A DNA stretch of 64,000 nucleotides, taken from an uncultured Candidatus Melainabacteria bacterium. GTDB lineage: Bacteria > Cyanobacteriota > Vampirovibrionia > Gastranaerophilales > Gastranaerophilaceae. The translations under genes and the position numbers were made by a program. Shown here piece by piece: positions 54,378 to 64,000 of the stretch. Position 1 is the stretch's first letter. Every line of letters starts with the position of its first letter. A model generated the notes under the pieces. It was not told the DNA's origin. It worked only from the letters and a program-made list of their open reading frames with translations, and did not search any database. Location: positions 37,409-101,408 of the forward strand of contig CAKVLL010000004.1 of the NCBI GenBank assembly GCA_934757255.1, given 5' to 3'.

Positions 54378-55595
54378 TTATGGCTTCAAAACAGATAATA
54401 CAAAATCTTCTGTAAAATATTTATTCGCACAAGCCTGTAATTCTTCGCTTGTTACGAGCTTTAGCTTCTCTATAACTTGTTGTTGATAATCAAACGGTTT
54501 TCCCATTATTGAATAATAGGCCATCATATTAGCCTGTTGAGCATTTGTTTCACTAATAAATTGCTGTTTCCCTATCAAATTATTTTTAGCGTTATGCAAC
54601 TCTTCTTTGCCAACAGGAATTGTTTTGATTTTTTCAATTTCTTCTTTAAATCCGTTAATTGAAGTTTGAATATTAGTAGGCTCTGTCCCAATATAAATAC
54701 TAAACACCGCTGATTTTAGATGAGTTTCGTAAGCGGTTCTGACAGTATATGCCAAACCTTTTTTCTCACGAAGTTCTAAAAATAGTCTGGAAGAAAGTCC
54801 GCTAGCACCTAATATTACGTTTAATAGCATAATTGTCGGATAATCTTCTTCACCAATAGTTGCCACTCTCCAGCCTTGCAATATTTGCGCTTGATTTGCA
54901 TCCGGTTTTACAACCTCAGTATAATCATTCTTTAAAGCCACAGGAACTTCAATATCTGATTCTACATCACTATGTTCAGGTATTACACTGAGATATTTAT
55001 TCACAAGAGTTTCATCAATATCACCAACTACTGCCAATGTTTTACGACTATTTTTTAAAATTCTTTGATAAGATGTAACCACATCTTCTTTTGTAACACA
55101 ATCTATTTCTTCTAATATTTTTGTATAACTATTTCCATAAAAATGATTTTTATAAACTGTTCTCGTAAATAAATCCGAAATCTTAACTTTTGCTGAATCT
55201 AACTCTGCTATAAGTTCACCCTTCAACATCTGTTTTTCTTTTTCAAATTCTTTAAAGGTTGAATTAAGAATAATATCTTGTAATATAGATAAAGCTAATT
55301 CAAAATCTTCATTTAAACATACAAATCTGAATCTTAAATAATCTGACTTCATCTCTGAACTTAACTCTATTGCATTTTCTTCTAAAACAGATGAAAGCTC
55401 TTCTGATGTATATTTTTCCGTACCCTTCAACAAAAGACGATTCATAACCGTATATTCACCAGCATATCTCTCTTGTTCGGTTATTGAAAAATTTAGTGTT
55501 AAAGCTACTCTTGGAGTATCTTCATTTTTTTTAAAACAAGCTTTAATTTTATTTTTTAATTCAAATTCTTTCATACAATAAACCACATTCTTCAT
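54378..55595 (-). CDS. M16 (insulinase-fold) protein without zinc site
   Basis: 405 residues with the two-domain M16 fold. The N-terminal domain reads YTVMNRLLLKGTEKY where active members have HxxEH just before LFKGT, so the zinc ligands are lost. The C-terminal substrate-binding motif is intact (SSRLFLELREKKGLAYTV). It is probably the non-catalytic half of a heterodimer, like other paired M16 proteins, but no active partner is in the window. The start overlaps closely with the upstream stop (TAGTAATG); a second ATG lies at residue 8. Confidence 0.82.
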   Translation of the reverse strand: MKNVVYCMKEFELKNKIKACFKKNEDTPRVALTLNFSITEQERYAGEYTVMNRLLLKGTEKYTSEELSSVLEENAIELSSEMKSDYLRFRFVCLNEDFELALSILQDIILNSTFKEFEKEKQMLKGELIAELDSAKVKISDLFTRTVYKNHFYGNSYTKILEEIDCVTKEDVVTSYQRILKNSRKTLAVVGDIDETLVNKYLSVIPEHSDVESDIEVPVALKNDYTEVVKPDANQAQILQGWRVATIGEEDYPTIMLLNVILGASGLSSRLFLELREKKGLAYTVRTAYETHLKSAVFSIYIGTEPTNIQTSINGFKEEIEKIKTIPVGKEELHNAKNNLIGKQQFISETNAQQANMMAYYSIMGKPFDYQQQVIEKLKLVTSEELQACANKYFTEDFVLSVLKP

Positions 55596-55597
55596 TA

Positions 55598-58198
55598 CTA
55601 AGCTTTTCTTATCTCTGTCAAAGTTGGATCTAATAACCTTCTACCTACATTATCAAAATTGATTGAAAATAAAGTTTTATTACCATACTTAATCATTTTT
55701 TCAACAACTCCCACTCCGTATTTAGCATGAGTTACTGTATCACCTTGTTGAATTGGATCACTTACCACTACATCTTCTTGAGGGATATCGGCATCATAGA
55801 CAGGTACTATAGGAGTCGAAGAATTTCTTGTTTGAAGAATTTCTTGACTTTCTCCAGTATCCTCTGATTGTAAATCATCTTCTCCGCCATTAACCTCTTC
55901 TAAAATTCCATCTTCTTGAGAAAGCTCTTCGAGTTCGGAATCATCAGTAACTTCCTCTAATATAGCGCCATCATCGTCACTATTCAATTCGTCAATAAAA
56001 TCAAGATCAGAATCAGAAATATCATCGTCTTTTCTTGTTGTAAATACTTTATCAACGTCTTTTACAATCTGCTCATCAACATTATCATCAAGTTCTTTTT
56101 CGTCTTCTAAATCTACCACAATATCATTGTCATCTATATCATCTGGATTTAATTCAACAATTTCTTCTAACTCATCATCTAGTGAATTATCAATCGGCAT
56201 AACGTCAAAATCTTCCGATTCTACATTTTCCTGAACAGTTGAATATTCTTCTTGAATATTTTCTTCTTGAGGGAATACTTCCGCAGCTTCTGGAGATTCT
56301 TCTAAATCTAAATCAATATCATCACCCAACTCTATTTCTTCATTATCTTCAAGAGTAATTGAATCTTCATCTAACTCTTCATTTAAAGATATTATTTCAG
56401 AGTTTTCGTTTTCTTCTATTGGTTCATAATCTTTTATTTCAGAAAGGCTTTCTTCTTCGTCTTCCTCGTTCAAATGAATTTCTGTCATATATTCATCAGG
56501 AAGTATTTCTTCTGCCTCTTCTATATTATCAGTAGTTTCTAAATCCTCTTCAGCTATTTCTTCAGATATTTCTTCTTGAGTATCATCCTGATGAACATCA
56601 ATTATATCACTTTCGACAAAATCAAGATTTGAATCCGAAAATTCAACCTTACCATCAAATTGTTCTTTGTTATTATCAACATCATCTATTACTTCAGGCT
56701 CTTCTTCTATATTTTCTTCAAATAAGGAATCTTGGTCTTGTACATCTTCCGAAAACATATTAATTTCTGAATCAGGAGCAACTATATTTTCAGTAGCCTT
56801 TGCAATAACATCATTTGATTTTTCTTCTATATTAGCAAGAATTTCTTCATGTGAAATTTGAGACCCATCAGCTTCAATTGTATTATTTACTTCACCCTCT
56901 TCTGCTAAAACAATATCTTCTAATTCATTATGTATATCATTTTGTGAATTTGTTAAATCAACAGAAACTATTTCCTCTAATTCATCTTCAGAATTTTCAT
57001 CAACTCGTTCACTCTGAATACATTTAACATCTACCAAATCATCAATAATTTTTATAGAAGAAATAAGTGGAATATAATTTGTTGCTTCTCCGGCAATTAA
57101 AAATGTATCTTTTGGCATGGTTTTCAAGAATGTACCATATATATTAAAGATTTCATTATTGGAAATTGATGGTGCAACAATGAAATTATCGAATACATTT
57201 TTTATATCATTCAAATACTTAAATCTTGAATGAGTGAAAAATGTAGTTGATTTTTCGCCTGTCAGAACGGATTTTATATTTTTTTTGCTAATTGTATTTG
57301 ACAATTCTAAAAATACTTGCGCTTCATTATCCAATGTTTCGTAGATAAAATTTAAATATCTATTTTGAAAAACTGTATCAAGTTTTGAAATATCAATAAT
57401 TGTACATTTAGAACTTAAATGATTTTTCAAACTATCTACTTCACGCTTATTTTTTGCAAAATAACCCAGTCTATCAAATTTTGCTAATTTGTTTTTTAAC
57501 ACCAAAAGCTTGAAAACATGGTTTTTATTAACCATATCATCAACAATAGTCTTTAAAGCTTCAAATGGTAAAAACGGCACTGTTTTCGAATATTCAGATA
57601 AATCTTTAAATATCTCAACAATGAGAGCTTTGCTATCAGCTGTTGCATCATTTAAACAATCTTCGTACATAAAAGTAAGAGATTCTGTATCCAAAGGAAG
57701 TTTAAAATCAACACCGGCAACAATCTTTTTAGCTTCAATAACACCTAAAGTATCAATTATTACAACATTTTTAGACAAATTATTAAACTGTTTAGTAAGA
57801 TTTCTCACTAAAATATTATTTGCTTTTTTATCATCGACGCTTATAAGCATTTTTTTGTTAAAAGCAGATTCATCTATTGTAATATTTAAATCATTACCTT
57901 GAGTCTTACCAATTATAATAGGATTTTGAGCGTTGATAGAATTACTTAAAATATCAAAAGTAAATTCTTTAATTTCAGAATCTTTAGACGGAAGGGTTTT
58001 ATCATAACTCTGTAAAGTTCCATCATAAAGAAACAATATTTTTGCATAACCAATAGAGTTCCCTCCGGAACGTTTTAATTGTACTACTTGTGCAATATAA
58101 CTTTTATCAATACCATCTATTTGAATAAATGAGGACAAATAGACAGTTTTATCAGCCTCAAATTTTACGAACCCATCTCTTACTTCTAATATTCTCAT
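55598..58198 (-). CDS. degenerate HerA-like protein with acidic linker and Tudor-like end
   Basis: 866 residues. The start (about 1-80) looks like a HAS barrel (VKFEADKTVYLSSFIQIDG, AQVVQLKRSG), and about 95-400 like a HerA/FtsK ATPase. However, the P-loop position reads LISVDDKKANNILVRNLTKQ, with no GxxGxGKS; VVIIDTLG stands at Walker B. About 420-800 is an extremely acidic disordered linker (poly D/E with repeated ELEEIV). The last 50 residues (GDTVTHAKYGVGVVEKMIKYGNKTLFSINFDNVGRRLLDPTL) match the Tudor-like tail by which UvrD/PcrA binds RNA polymerase. The role is unknown; a non-motor scaffold touching DNA and RNA polymerase is one guess. Confidence 0.6.
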   Translation of the reverse strand: MRILEVRDGFVKFEADKTVYLSSFIQIDGIDKSYIAQVVQLKRSGGNSIGYAKILFLYDGTLQSYDKTLPSKDSEIKEFTFDILSNSINAQNPIIIGKTQGNDLNITIDESAFNKKMLISVDDKKANNILVRNLTKQFNNLSKNVVIIDTLGVIEAKKIVAGVDFKLPLDTESLTFMYEDCLNDATADSKALIVEIFKDLSEYSKTVPFLPFEALKTIVDDMVNKNHVFKLLVLKNKLAKFDRLGYFAKNKREVDSLKNHLSSKCTIIDISKLDTVFQNRYLNFIYETLDNEAQVFLELSNTISKKNIKSVLTGEKSTTFFTHSRFKYLNDIKNVFDNFIVAPSISNNEIFNIYGTFLKTMPKDTFLIAGEATNYIPLISSIKIIDDLVDVKCIQSERVDENSEDELEEIVSVDLTNSQNDIHNELEDIVLAEEGEVNNTIEADGSQISHEEILANIEEKSNDVIAKATENIVAPDSEINMFSEDVQDQDSLFEENIEEEPEVIDDVDNNKEQFDGKVEFSDSNLDFVESDIIDVHQDDTQEEISEEIAEEDLETTDNIEEAEEILPDEYMTEIHLNEEDEEESLSEIKDYEPIEENENSEIISLNEELDEDSITLEDNEEIELGDDIDLDLEESPEAAEVFPQEENIQEEYSTVQENVESEDFDVMPIDNSLDDELEEIVELNPDDIDDNDIVVDLEDEKELDDNVDEQIVKDVDKVFTTRKDDDISDSDLDFIDELNSDDDGAILEEVTDDSELEELSQEDGILEEVNGGEDDLQSEDTGESQEILQTRNSSTPIVPVYDADIPQEDVVVSDPIQQGDTVTHAKYGVGVVEKMIKYGNKTLFSINFDNVGRRLLDPTLTEIRKA

Positions 58199-58342
58199 AT
58201 TGAAATGTTATCATGAACATGCCTTATTAGATACATAATTTTACAATTTGCAAAGATTGATATTAATCACCAAATACAATAAATAGTAAGTCACGTTCTT
58301 TTGCAATTTTTTTTAAAATTTTATTAGTTATTCAAATGAAGT

Positions 58343-61300
58343 TTATTTATCCCACCAAACTTTTTGATTATTTAACTTTTCAAGATTTCTTAAGTTACTT
58401 ATCTTATTGTCACCAAATTTTAAATTGCCATTGATAATTCTCAAATTTGGCATCGCAGTTAATCCGGAACCGTTTAAATCAACACCTGATTTGATTTCAG
58501 AAACATTTTTAAACAATGCATTTTCATTTACACCCAATTCAAACAAGCTGAAACCCTCAATTTTTGTTGAAAAACTTGACAAACGATATGTACCATCAGG
58601 CAATATTTCAACTTCAATATTCATTAATTTAAAAATTCCAATTGCATCTTTTTCTGTTTGCATTTTATTTAATTTTGTTTTTAATTCATCAAATCGAGGT
58701 TTTTGTTCTAAAGCAGTTTTTCTTATATCTTCTAGACCATGATAATTATTTTTACCAGCCCATTCTTCAATTACATTAGCATACGGAACAGGAACTGTCG
58801 AATTTTGGTTATAGCGTTTTTGTATTTGTGTGATTTTACCATCAGTTTCATTAATCGCAACCTGAGAATTTCCATTCTTATCAACAAAGAAATGCAAATT
58901 ACCACCTTGCAAATACGTATGAGCATTATCAAATCTTAAGCACCAACTTGATCCTTCTGCCAAAGCTTGAACCATTGCAATATGATCATCATAATCCGGT
59001 TCACCTCTTTGGCTTCTTGGTATTGTTACCCATTGTCCTTCAATTCCGTCAACTGTTTGTTTACCTTTAGAAAATTGGTCTATTGCTCTCAATTTTGTTT
59101 GTTTTGCATAAATTTGACTGAAAGAAATTGTTGTATTACCTTCTAATATTGTATTATATGTTTTTTCAAATGCTCCATGTGATACAGCTGGAGGAACATT
59201 TGCATTATTTGGTTTAAATTCTTTTGTTAAACTTTCAATTACAAGCAAGTGTGCAAAGACATCATCTTTATGTGAACTTTCTTCGGTTAAAAATTTATAC
59301 CAGTCTTTAATACCTTGTACTCTTTTTTCATTTACTGAAGAATACTCACCGACTGCAGTATAATCCGAATGTTTTTCAAAGTTCATCAAATCTTTGATTT
59401 TATCTTCTGCCCATTGTTTAAAACGTTTTTCATCGCCCCAAATACTTTGGTCAATTTCTGATTTAAATTTATTATAAACAACTTTTTCTGTACCAACAAT
59501 ATTATCAACACTTCTTAATTGTACGGTTTGAATTTTGCTTACTTTTTCAAATGGTGCAATTTCAACATCTTTTGGCAACTTAACTTCTGCAACAGCCTTT
59601 TTAGCAATTACATCTACATCTAAACCTGATTTGTTTAAACGTTCTTTTACCTCAGTATCCAAGCCATCTATACGAGCTTTTATCTGTTCTCTGACTTTTG
59701 TATTTAGTCTTGCTTTTAATTCTGCTGATGTCATATTTTTTACAGCAGACATATTTGCAGCCAATTTATCATCTAAAACGCCATTTTGTTTAAATGTAAC
59801 AATATCATCTATGATTTGCATCCTAAATTCACCGTTCGCACTTGATAAATTATTACCAACAGCTAAATTAAATATATTTTTCAATTCTTTTATGCCTACT
59901 CCGGCACTTGCAAGCTTAGTAATAGCTTCATATTTAACAGGATTAATAAATCCATTTTCTACGCACATTTTCACATATTGCGCAGCTAATTTTGGATGCA
60001 CACCATGTTTTGCAAGTTGATTTTCTGCTTCTATAATATCATTGGATTTTACAACTTCTTCTTTTTGTTGCACCTTTACTTTTGAAGTTTTTTCTTGAAC
60101 AGCTTTTACATTTTTTTGTTCATTTATTAACATTTTTTGAGTTCTTGATAAATTATAAATATTTTCTACGTTTAATCCATTTTTAAGATTTTCAATCATC
60201 CAATTTTTCATAGTAGAATTGGACATAATTGATTCAATATTTTCAATATTAGATTTATCTTTTGCATAATTAAGAATTTTAGCAATGTATTCTATTGGGA
60301 AATTTTTATCAACACATAATTTTTCAGCAAAAGCTAAATTATCTTTGTTTGTAGCTTTAATAATATCTGCAACTTGGTTTTCAGAGAATTCCTTATTTGA
60401 ATATAATTTTACTGCAAAATCTTTTGAATTTTCATTTACGTGACGTAATGTCTGAATAAAAGATTCAAAATCACTTGTATTATCTTTAAATGTATTATAA
60501 AATTCTAATTTAGCATCATACTCTTCTTTTGATCTATCTCTTAAGATTTTATCAATATCTTTTAATTTAATATTTTTATCATTTAACAGTAATTTTGCTA
60601 ATTTGATGTTTTTATCATTTATACATTCTATAGTATATTTAATATCATTGATGTTTTCTGATTTATTTTTAATTAATTTTAATGTTTCTACATCCGCATC
60701 AGAACATAAAATTCGAGGTAAAGAATCTTTATCCCAACCATCTTCTATTTTTAAACTTTTAATAAAATCAATCTTTTCATTAGAAAAGCTGGATAATAAT
60801 AAGTCAGCAAAATCTTTATCACCCATAGTTAATCTATTTGGTCTAATTATTTCTGAAATATATTTTAAATCAGCATTTTCAATTTTTTTCAAATTATTTA
60901 AAATTGTTGTTAATGTTTCTTTTGAATTTATGTATATGTAGAATGCTCTAGTATCAGAATATGGATTCATAGCTTCAAAATGTTCTTTAAATTCCGGATG
61001 TTTTTCAAGAAAAGCACCAACTTCTTCTAAGAATTTTGCTTGAAATTCATTTTCTGTATGTTTAATAAAATTATTATAAATTTCACTATCTATATTAGAT
61101 TTTAATTTACCTGTTTTATTCATAAGTTCACATTTTAAAGCAAATGTGGTACTATCAAAAGTTTCAGCCAAATACTTCAAAAACTTAGCTTCTCGTGTTG
61201 TATAATCATTTCTTTCAAAGATTTTTTCGAAAGCTTCTACGTTTTCTTTTGTAGTCAAATTGTCGTAAATATTTTGATCCCACCTTACAATTTCACTATC

Positions 61301-64000
61301 TTTTGTAGGAAATTTGTAATCATATTTTAAAGCAAGCTTGACTAAAGGAAGTTGTTCCGGTGTCTTTGCCTGTTGTATTTCCCAAAAAAGATTTCTAACA
61401 TCAATTTTTTTCATGTCTTTAGTTAGATTTTCTTTTACAAAATTTAACTGCCAATCCTGTTTAATATAAGAAACAGCCTCAGCTTCATACATAGAAAGCT
61501 TTCTACCTAATTTTTCTTTAAAATTAGGATTGTTTAATATATCTATTATCTTGTTTAGTTCTTCTGTACTATATACATATTCGAGTTTACCGTTTTTAAT
61601 ACGTCTTTTTGCAAAATCTTCATAGGCACTTTGATGGTATTCAACACCGGTCTTATCTAAAGCCGTAAATCTTCGCAATGTTTCAGGTATTAATGTGCGT
61701 ACTCCATTAATTTTTTCGAAACAATTATCCCATTCATATTTTTTATTTTCACTAGGATTTGTTTTAAAAAATTCTCTGATATCATTTTTAGTAGCTTCAT
61801 CAAGTTTTGGGTCTAAAAGCAACTCTACAATTTCTTGATAATAACGATAGTCATTAGCACTATCAAAATGTTCTTTTGTAAATAAGGCTCTATCTTCTGC
61901 TGATAATGACATATATAAGTTTTTGAAATAATATGAACTTTGGCAATCTTGAACTTTAATTAAATCTTTAATGTCATCAACAGTTTTTACTTTTGTAAAA
62001 TCAAGCAAATAGTTGTAACTTGCGTTCATTTTATTCAATGGAACATTTTCAAAGTAGTATTTCAACGCTTCTACTTGTTCTGGAGTATTGATATCATTTA
62101 AAAGTTTTAACATTACCATGGATTCATCAAATAAATTAATTATATAATTATATTTTGAAACATTTTTCTTATATTCAGCAATATTTTTGAATAGCATTGA
62201 AACAACTTCACGCTTAGAAGCATTATCTCCTGCCGCATCCAAGAATAGTTTAACATTGTTATCACCATATACTAAAGCACCTGCTTCAATACCCTGTTGA
62301 ATCAATTTTATATCTTCTGGTTTTGCATTTTTATAATATTTGATTATCAAACTTAAATTTTCATAATTTAATTTTTTCAAAACATCTTCAGAAGCTAAAA
62401 TTTGTGAAATAGTTTTAGTTTCTTCTTTTGAAAGTTTTGAAATTTCTTCAAAAGCAAATGAAGGAATATCCTCTACAAATTTCAACTGTTTAGCCAATTC
62501 TTTCGGGCTATCTGTAACTTTAAAACCATTAGAAGTTCTTTGAGCAGGAATGCCACGCTCAATTCTTTCTGATTCTGTATTGATATAATTATTAAAATCT
62601 TCTTCTTTAGATTCTAATAAATTAATCAAATCAAAACCTTGCTCTTTAGCAGTTTTAATATGAGAATCAATATTCTTTAAATCTTCGATTGAAATTTTTT
62701 CAGATTTGAGAATTTCAACCATTTGTTTTTCAGAAACATCAGGATTTTGAAGCATTTTTTCAAAGGCTTCTTGTTTTTCAGGATGATTTGCAATTTCTTC
62801 TTTAATTACAGCACGTTCAGTTGGTGAAAATTTCTTTTCACATTCAACCATAGATTGTTCTAGAATATCTTCAACAAAATCTTTAACATTGCATCCTTCG
62901 AATCTTCTTTCGCGAGATTTCAAGTTTTGCACGATTTTTTCAATATTATTTGGAGTAACAAATTTTGTTAAATTAGTAAGTCCTGACATTTCAACGGTTA
63001 TATCTTCATTGCCATTTGGATATTTAGTACGAATATCTGATAATACTTTTAAAATCGTTTCAGCATTTGGATTTTCTTTGATTAATGTATTGATTTCTTC
63101 TTTATAATATTTTAAACTTTCTTCACCGTAAGTGTCTTTTAAGGCATTATATAAATTAACACCTTTTGAATCAGTAAACCATTCAACATCTTGAGCACTA
63201 AAAATGTAGTTACCATCTTTGTCTTTAATACTTAACAAAGAATTTGCCAATTCTGAATTGTTATTAAGAGCTTTATCAATAAGCTTTTTGTCTAAAGAAT
63301 TAGAATTTTCTAAACGACTATTGACTTCACTTGTACGCACGCCGTCTTGTTCGCTCGCCTCTTGTGTGTTTGGTTGAGGGGCATTATCGGATTTTTCAAG
63401 TTCAGCTTTGAATTCGCTCATAATCTTCACGCACATCGCCTGATAAGCTGCGATTGCGCGTTCGGGAGATGAAAATTTTGATACGGTTTTGCCATCGTTC
63501 ATATCAAATTTTAAAGTTTTGCCGTTTTCTTGAACTACTTCATACAAAGTTTTGCCGTCTTTTTCAACGGTCTTAATTTTTGCACCCAATAAATTGTTTA
63601 CAGGCTTTGGAACCGCTTGACCGGCTAATCTTGCCGCTTGATATCTGCGCAAAGCTAAGCTTACACCTTCAATTGTAGTCATACCTTCCAATTGAGCTTG
63701 GAAATTACGTTTTACAAACTCTGTCTTCAGTTCAAAAGAATTCATCGCAGAAATACGAACTCGTTCCTCTTGTGTTTTTGCTTCTTTAAGCAACTGTTCG
63801 CGAAATTCATCTTCTTTATAGCTATTATCGCCGTTTGATAGAAAAGCTTTTGCTGAATCTATTCCTGTAAAACCTGGAATCATAATAGGCAAAGAAACTC
63901 CCAAGTGCAAACCTTCTTGCGCGATTTTGCCTCTTGTTGTTTGAATGCAATCATCGTAAACTTTAGAAATATCTTCTAAAGACATTTCACCGTTCTTTTT
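58343..64000 (-). CDS. very large helical-repeat protein with WC domain and LRR end, N-terminus outside window
   Basis: At least 1885 residues; the frame is open at the window edge, and the Met at 63985 has no good Shine-Dalgarno, so the N-terminus is probably missing. Most of the protein is helical, Lys/Glu/Asn-rich, with repeated short hairpins of the form ...L..I...L.N.N... The C-terminal region has WVTIPRSQRGEPDYDDHIAMVQALAEGSSWCLRFDNAHTYLQGGNLHFFVDKNGNSQVAINETDGKITQIQKRYNQ, a WC...G..yvdk.G...ai...I.QI pattern seen in large effector-like or phage-type proteins. The final about 80 residues are leucine-rich repeats (GLTAMPNLRIINGNLKFGDNKISNLRNLEKL). No signal peptide is visible. It is probably an effector or cytoplasmic scaffold; function is unknown. 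Confidence 0.7.
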   Translation of the reverse strand, partial: KKNGEMSLEDISKVYDDCIQTTRGKIAQEGLHLGVSLPIMIPGFTGIDSAKAFLSNGDNSYKEDEFREQLLKEAKTQEERVRISAMNSFELKTEFVKRNFQAQLEGMTTIEGVSLALRRYQAARLAGQAVPKPVNNLLGAKIKTVEKDGKTLYEVVQENGKTLKFDMNDGKTVSKFSSPERAIAAYQAMCVKIMSEFKAELEKSDNAPQPNTQEASEQDGVRTSEVNSRLENSNSLDKKLIDKALNNNSELANSLLSIKDKDGNYIFSAQDVEWFTDSKGVNLYNALKDTYGEESLKYYKEEINTLIKENPNAETILKVLSDIRTKYPNGNEDITVEMSGLTNLTKFVTPNNIEKIVQNLKSRERRFEGCNVKDFVEDILEQSMVECEKKFSPTERAVIKEEIANHPEKQEAFEKMLQNPDVSEKQMVEILKSEKISIEDLKNIDSHIKTAKEQGFDLINLLESKEEDFNNYINTESERIERGIPAQRTSNGFKVTDSPKELAKQLKFVEDIPSFAFEEISKLSKEETKTISQILASEDVLKKLNYENLSLIIKYYKNAKPEDIKLIQQGIEAGALVYGDNNVKLFLDAAGDNASKREVVSMLFKNIAEYKKNVSKYNYIINLFDESMVMLKLLNDINTPEQVEALKYYFENVPLNKMNASYNYLLDFTKVKTVDDIKDLIKVQDCQSSYYFKNLYMSLSAEDRALFTKEHFDSANDYRYYQEIVELLLDPKLDEATKNDIREFFKTNPSENKKYEWDNCFEKINGVRTLIPETLRRFTALDKTGVEYHQSAYEDFAKRRIKNGKLEYVYSTEELNKIIDILNNPNFKEKLGRKLSMYEAEAVSYIKQDWQLNFVKENLTKDMKKIDVRNLFWEIQQAKTPEQLPLVKLALKYDYKFPTKDSEIVRWDQNIYDNLTTKENVEAFEKIFERNDYTTREAKFLKYLAETFDSTTFALKCELMNKTGKLKSNIDSEIYNNFIKHTENEFQAKFLEEVGAFLEKHPEFKEHFEAMNPYSDTRAFYIYINSKETLTTILNNLKKIENADLKYISEIIRPNRLTMGDKDFADLLLSSFSNEKIDFIKSLKIEDGWDKDSLPRILCSDADVETLKLIKNKSENINDIKYTIECINDKNIKLAKLLLNDKNIKLKDIDKILRDRSKEEYDAKLEFYNTFKDNTSDFESFIQTLRHVNENSKDFAVKLYSNKEFSENQVADIIKATNKDNLAFAEKLCVDKNFPIEYIAKILNYAKDKSNIENIESIMSNSTMKNWMIENLKNGLNVENIYNLSRTQKMLINEQKNVKAVQEKTSKVKVQQKEEVVKSNDIIEAENQLAKHGVHPKLAAQYVKMCVENGFINPVKYEAITKLASAGVGIKELKNIFNLAVGNNLSSANGEFRMQIIDDIVTFKQNGVLDDKLAANMSAVKNMTSAELKARLNTKVREQIKARIDGLDTEVKERLNKSGLDVDVIAKKAVAEVKLPKDVEIAPFEKVSKIQTVQLRSVDNIVGTEKVVYNKFKSEIDQSIWGDEKRFKQWAEDKIKDLMNFEKHSDYTAVGEYSSVNEKRVQGIKDWYKFLTEESSHKDDVFAHLLVIESLTKEFKPNNANVPPAVSHGAFEKTYNTILEGNTTISFSQIYAKQTKLRAIDQFSKGKQTVDGIEGQWVTIPRSQRGEPDYDDHIAMVQALAEGSSWCLRFDNAHTYLQGGNLHFFVDKNGNSQVAINETDGKITQIQKRYNQNSTVPVPYANVIEEWAGKNNYHGLEDIRKTALEQKPRFDELKTKLNKMQTEKDAIGIFKLMNIEVEILPDGTYRLSSFSTKIEGFSLFELGVNENALFKNVSEIKSGVDLNGSGLTAMPNLRIINGNLKFGDNKISNLRNLEKLNNQKVWWDK

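Noticed and set aside
1..64000. tRNA or rRNA genes
   Set aside because: I found no TTCGA-type T-arms with matching acceptor stems in the intergenic gaps, and no rRNA-like conserved stretches.

Overview
The window is AT-rich, densely coded DNA from a Gram-negative-type bacterium. It has a tripartite RND efflux system with outer-membrane channels, lytic transglycosylase and flagellar genes, and a DUF3326 protein of a family I know mainly from cyanobacteria. Several otherwise unrelated proteins carry a short N-terminal tag of the type (T/N/A)F(K/R/Q)xG/N. Together this points to the non-photosynthetic cyanobacterial relatives (Melainabacteria/Vampirovibrionia, most likely a gut Gastranaerophilales) with flagella. 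The taxonomic call is inference. No rRNA, tRNA, CRISPR, transposase or phage gene was seen, so this looks like ordinary chromosome rather than an island.

Layout. 1-8.4 kb: the 3' end of a large gene with a Cys/His/Asp peptidase-like end, a MarR regulator downstream of a TreZ-like GH13 enzyme, era, then a winged-helix protein followed by a divergent DUF262 protein and a tagged orphan. 8.6-14.4 kb: efflux operon MFP-RND-TolC. 14.6-18.8 kb: a peptide-type ABC importer (binding protein, two permeases, no ATPases) whose gaps are filled by repeats. 18.9-22.1 kb: flhA, a PilZ protein and a small membrane protein. 22.1-27.7 kb: uridine-kinase-like gene, then a tight ssb - DUF1537 kinase - pdxA - DUF3326 - pilin run ending at a strong terminator. 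27.8-37.8 kb: pgk, a large membrane orphan, a second outer-membrane channel, nnrD, trmL, a CDP-alcohol phosphatidyltransferase, a Gfo/Idh oxidoreductase, a membrane glycosyltransferase and apt. 37.9-47.2 kb: lytic transglycosylase, STAS-like, PHP, nadK, DUF151 nuclease, a five-copy tandem array, the fliJ-fliK-flgE/F/G cluster and a UmuC-type polymerase. 47.3-58.2 kb: an alanine/glycine symporter, a secreted serpin-like protein, murT, a duplicated DUF948/YtxH set, and an envelope operon (HerA-like/Tudor protein, M16-like, M14, uppS). 58.3-64 kb: a very large helical-repeat protein ending in a WC/LRR module, running off the window.

The most unusual non-coding structure is at 42170-42687. It holds five 109-110-bp tandem units, each with invariant GGATGAC/GTCATCC arms exactly 35 nt apart and a second small palindrome, lying between two convergent genes. 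Other dispersed inverted repeats (about 34580-34705, 52078-52208, 33885-33937, 15790-15856, 16853-16921, 8465-8559) and a roughly 200-nt structured element (38524-38721) sit in many of the larger gaps. The best protein leads are the degenerate HerA-like protein with a UvrD/PcrA-type C-terminal Tudor domain, the serpin-like secreted protein, the DUF1537-PdxA-DUF3326 operon, and the N-terminal tag shared by unrelated proteins.
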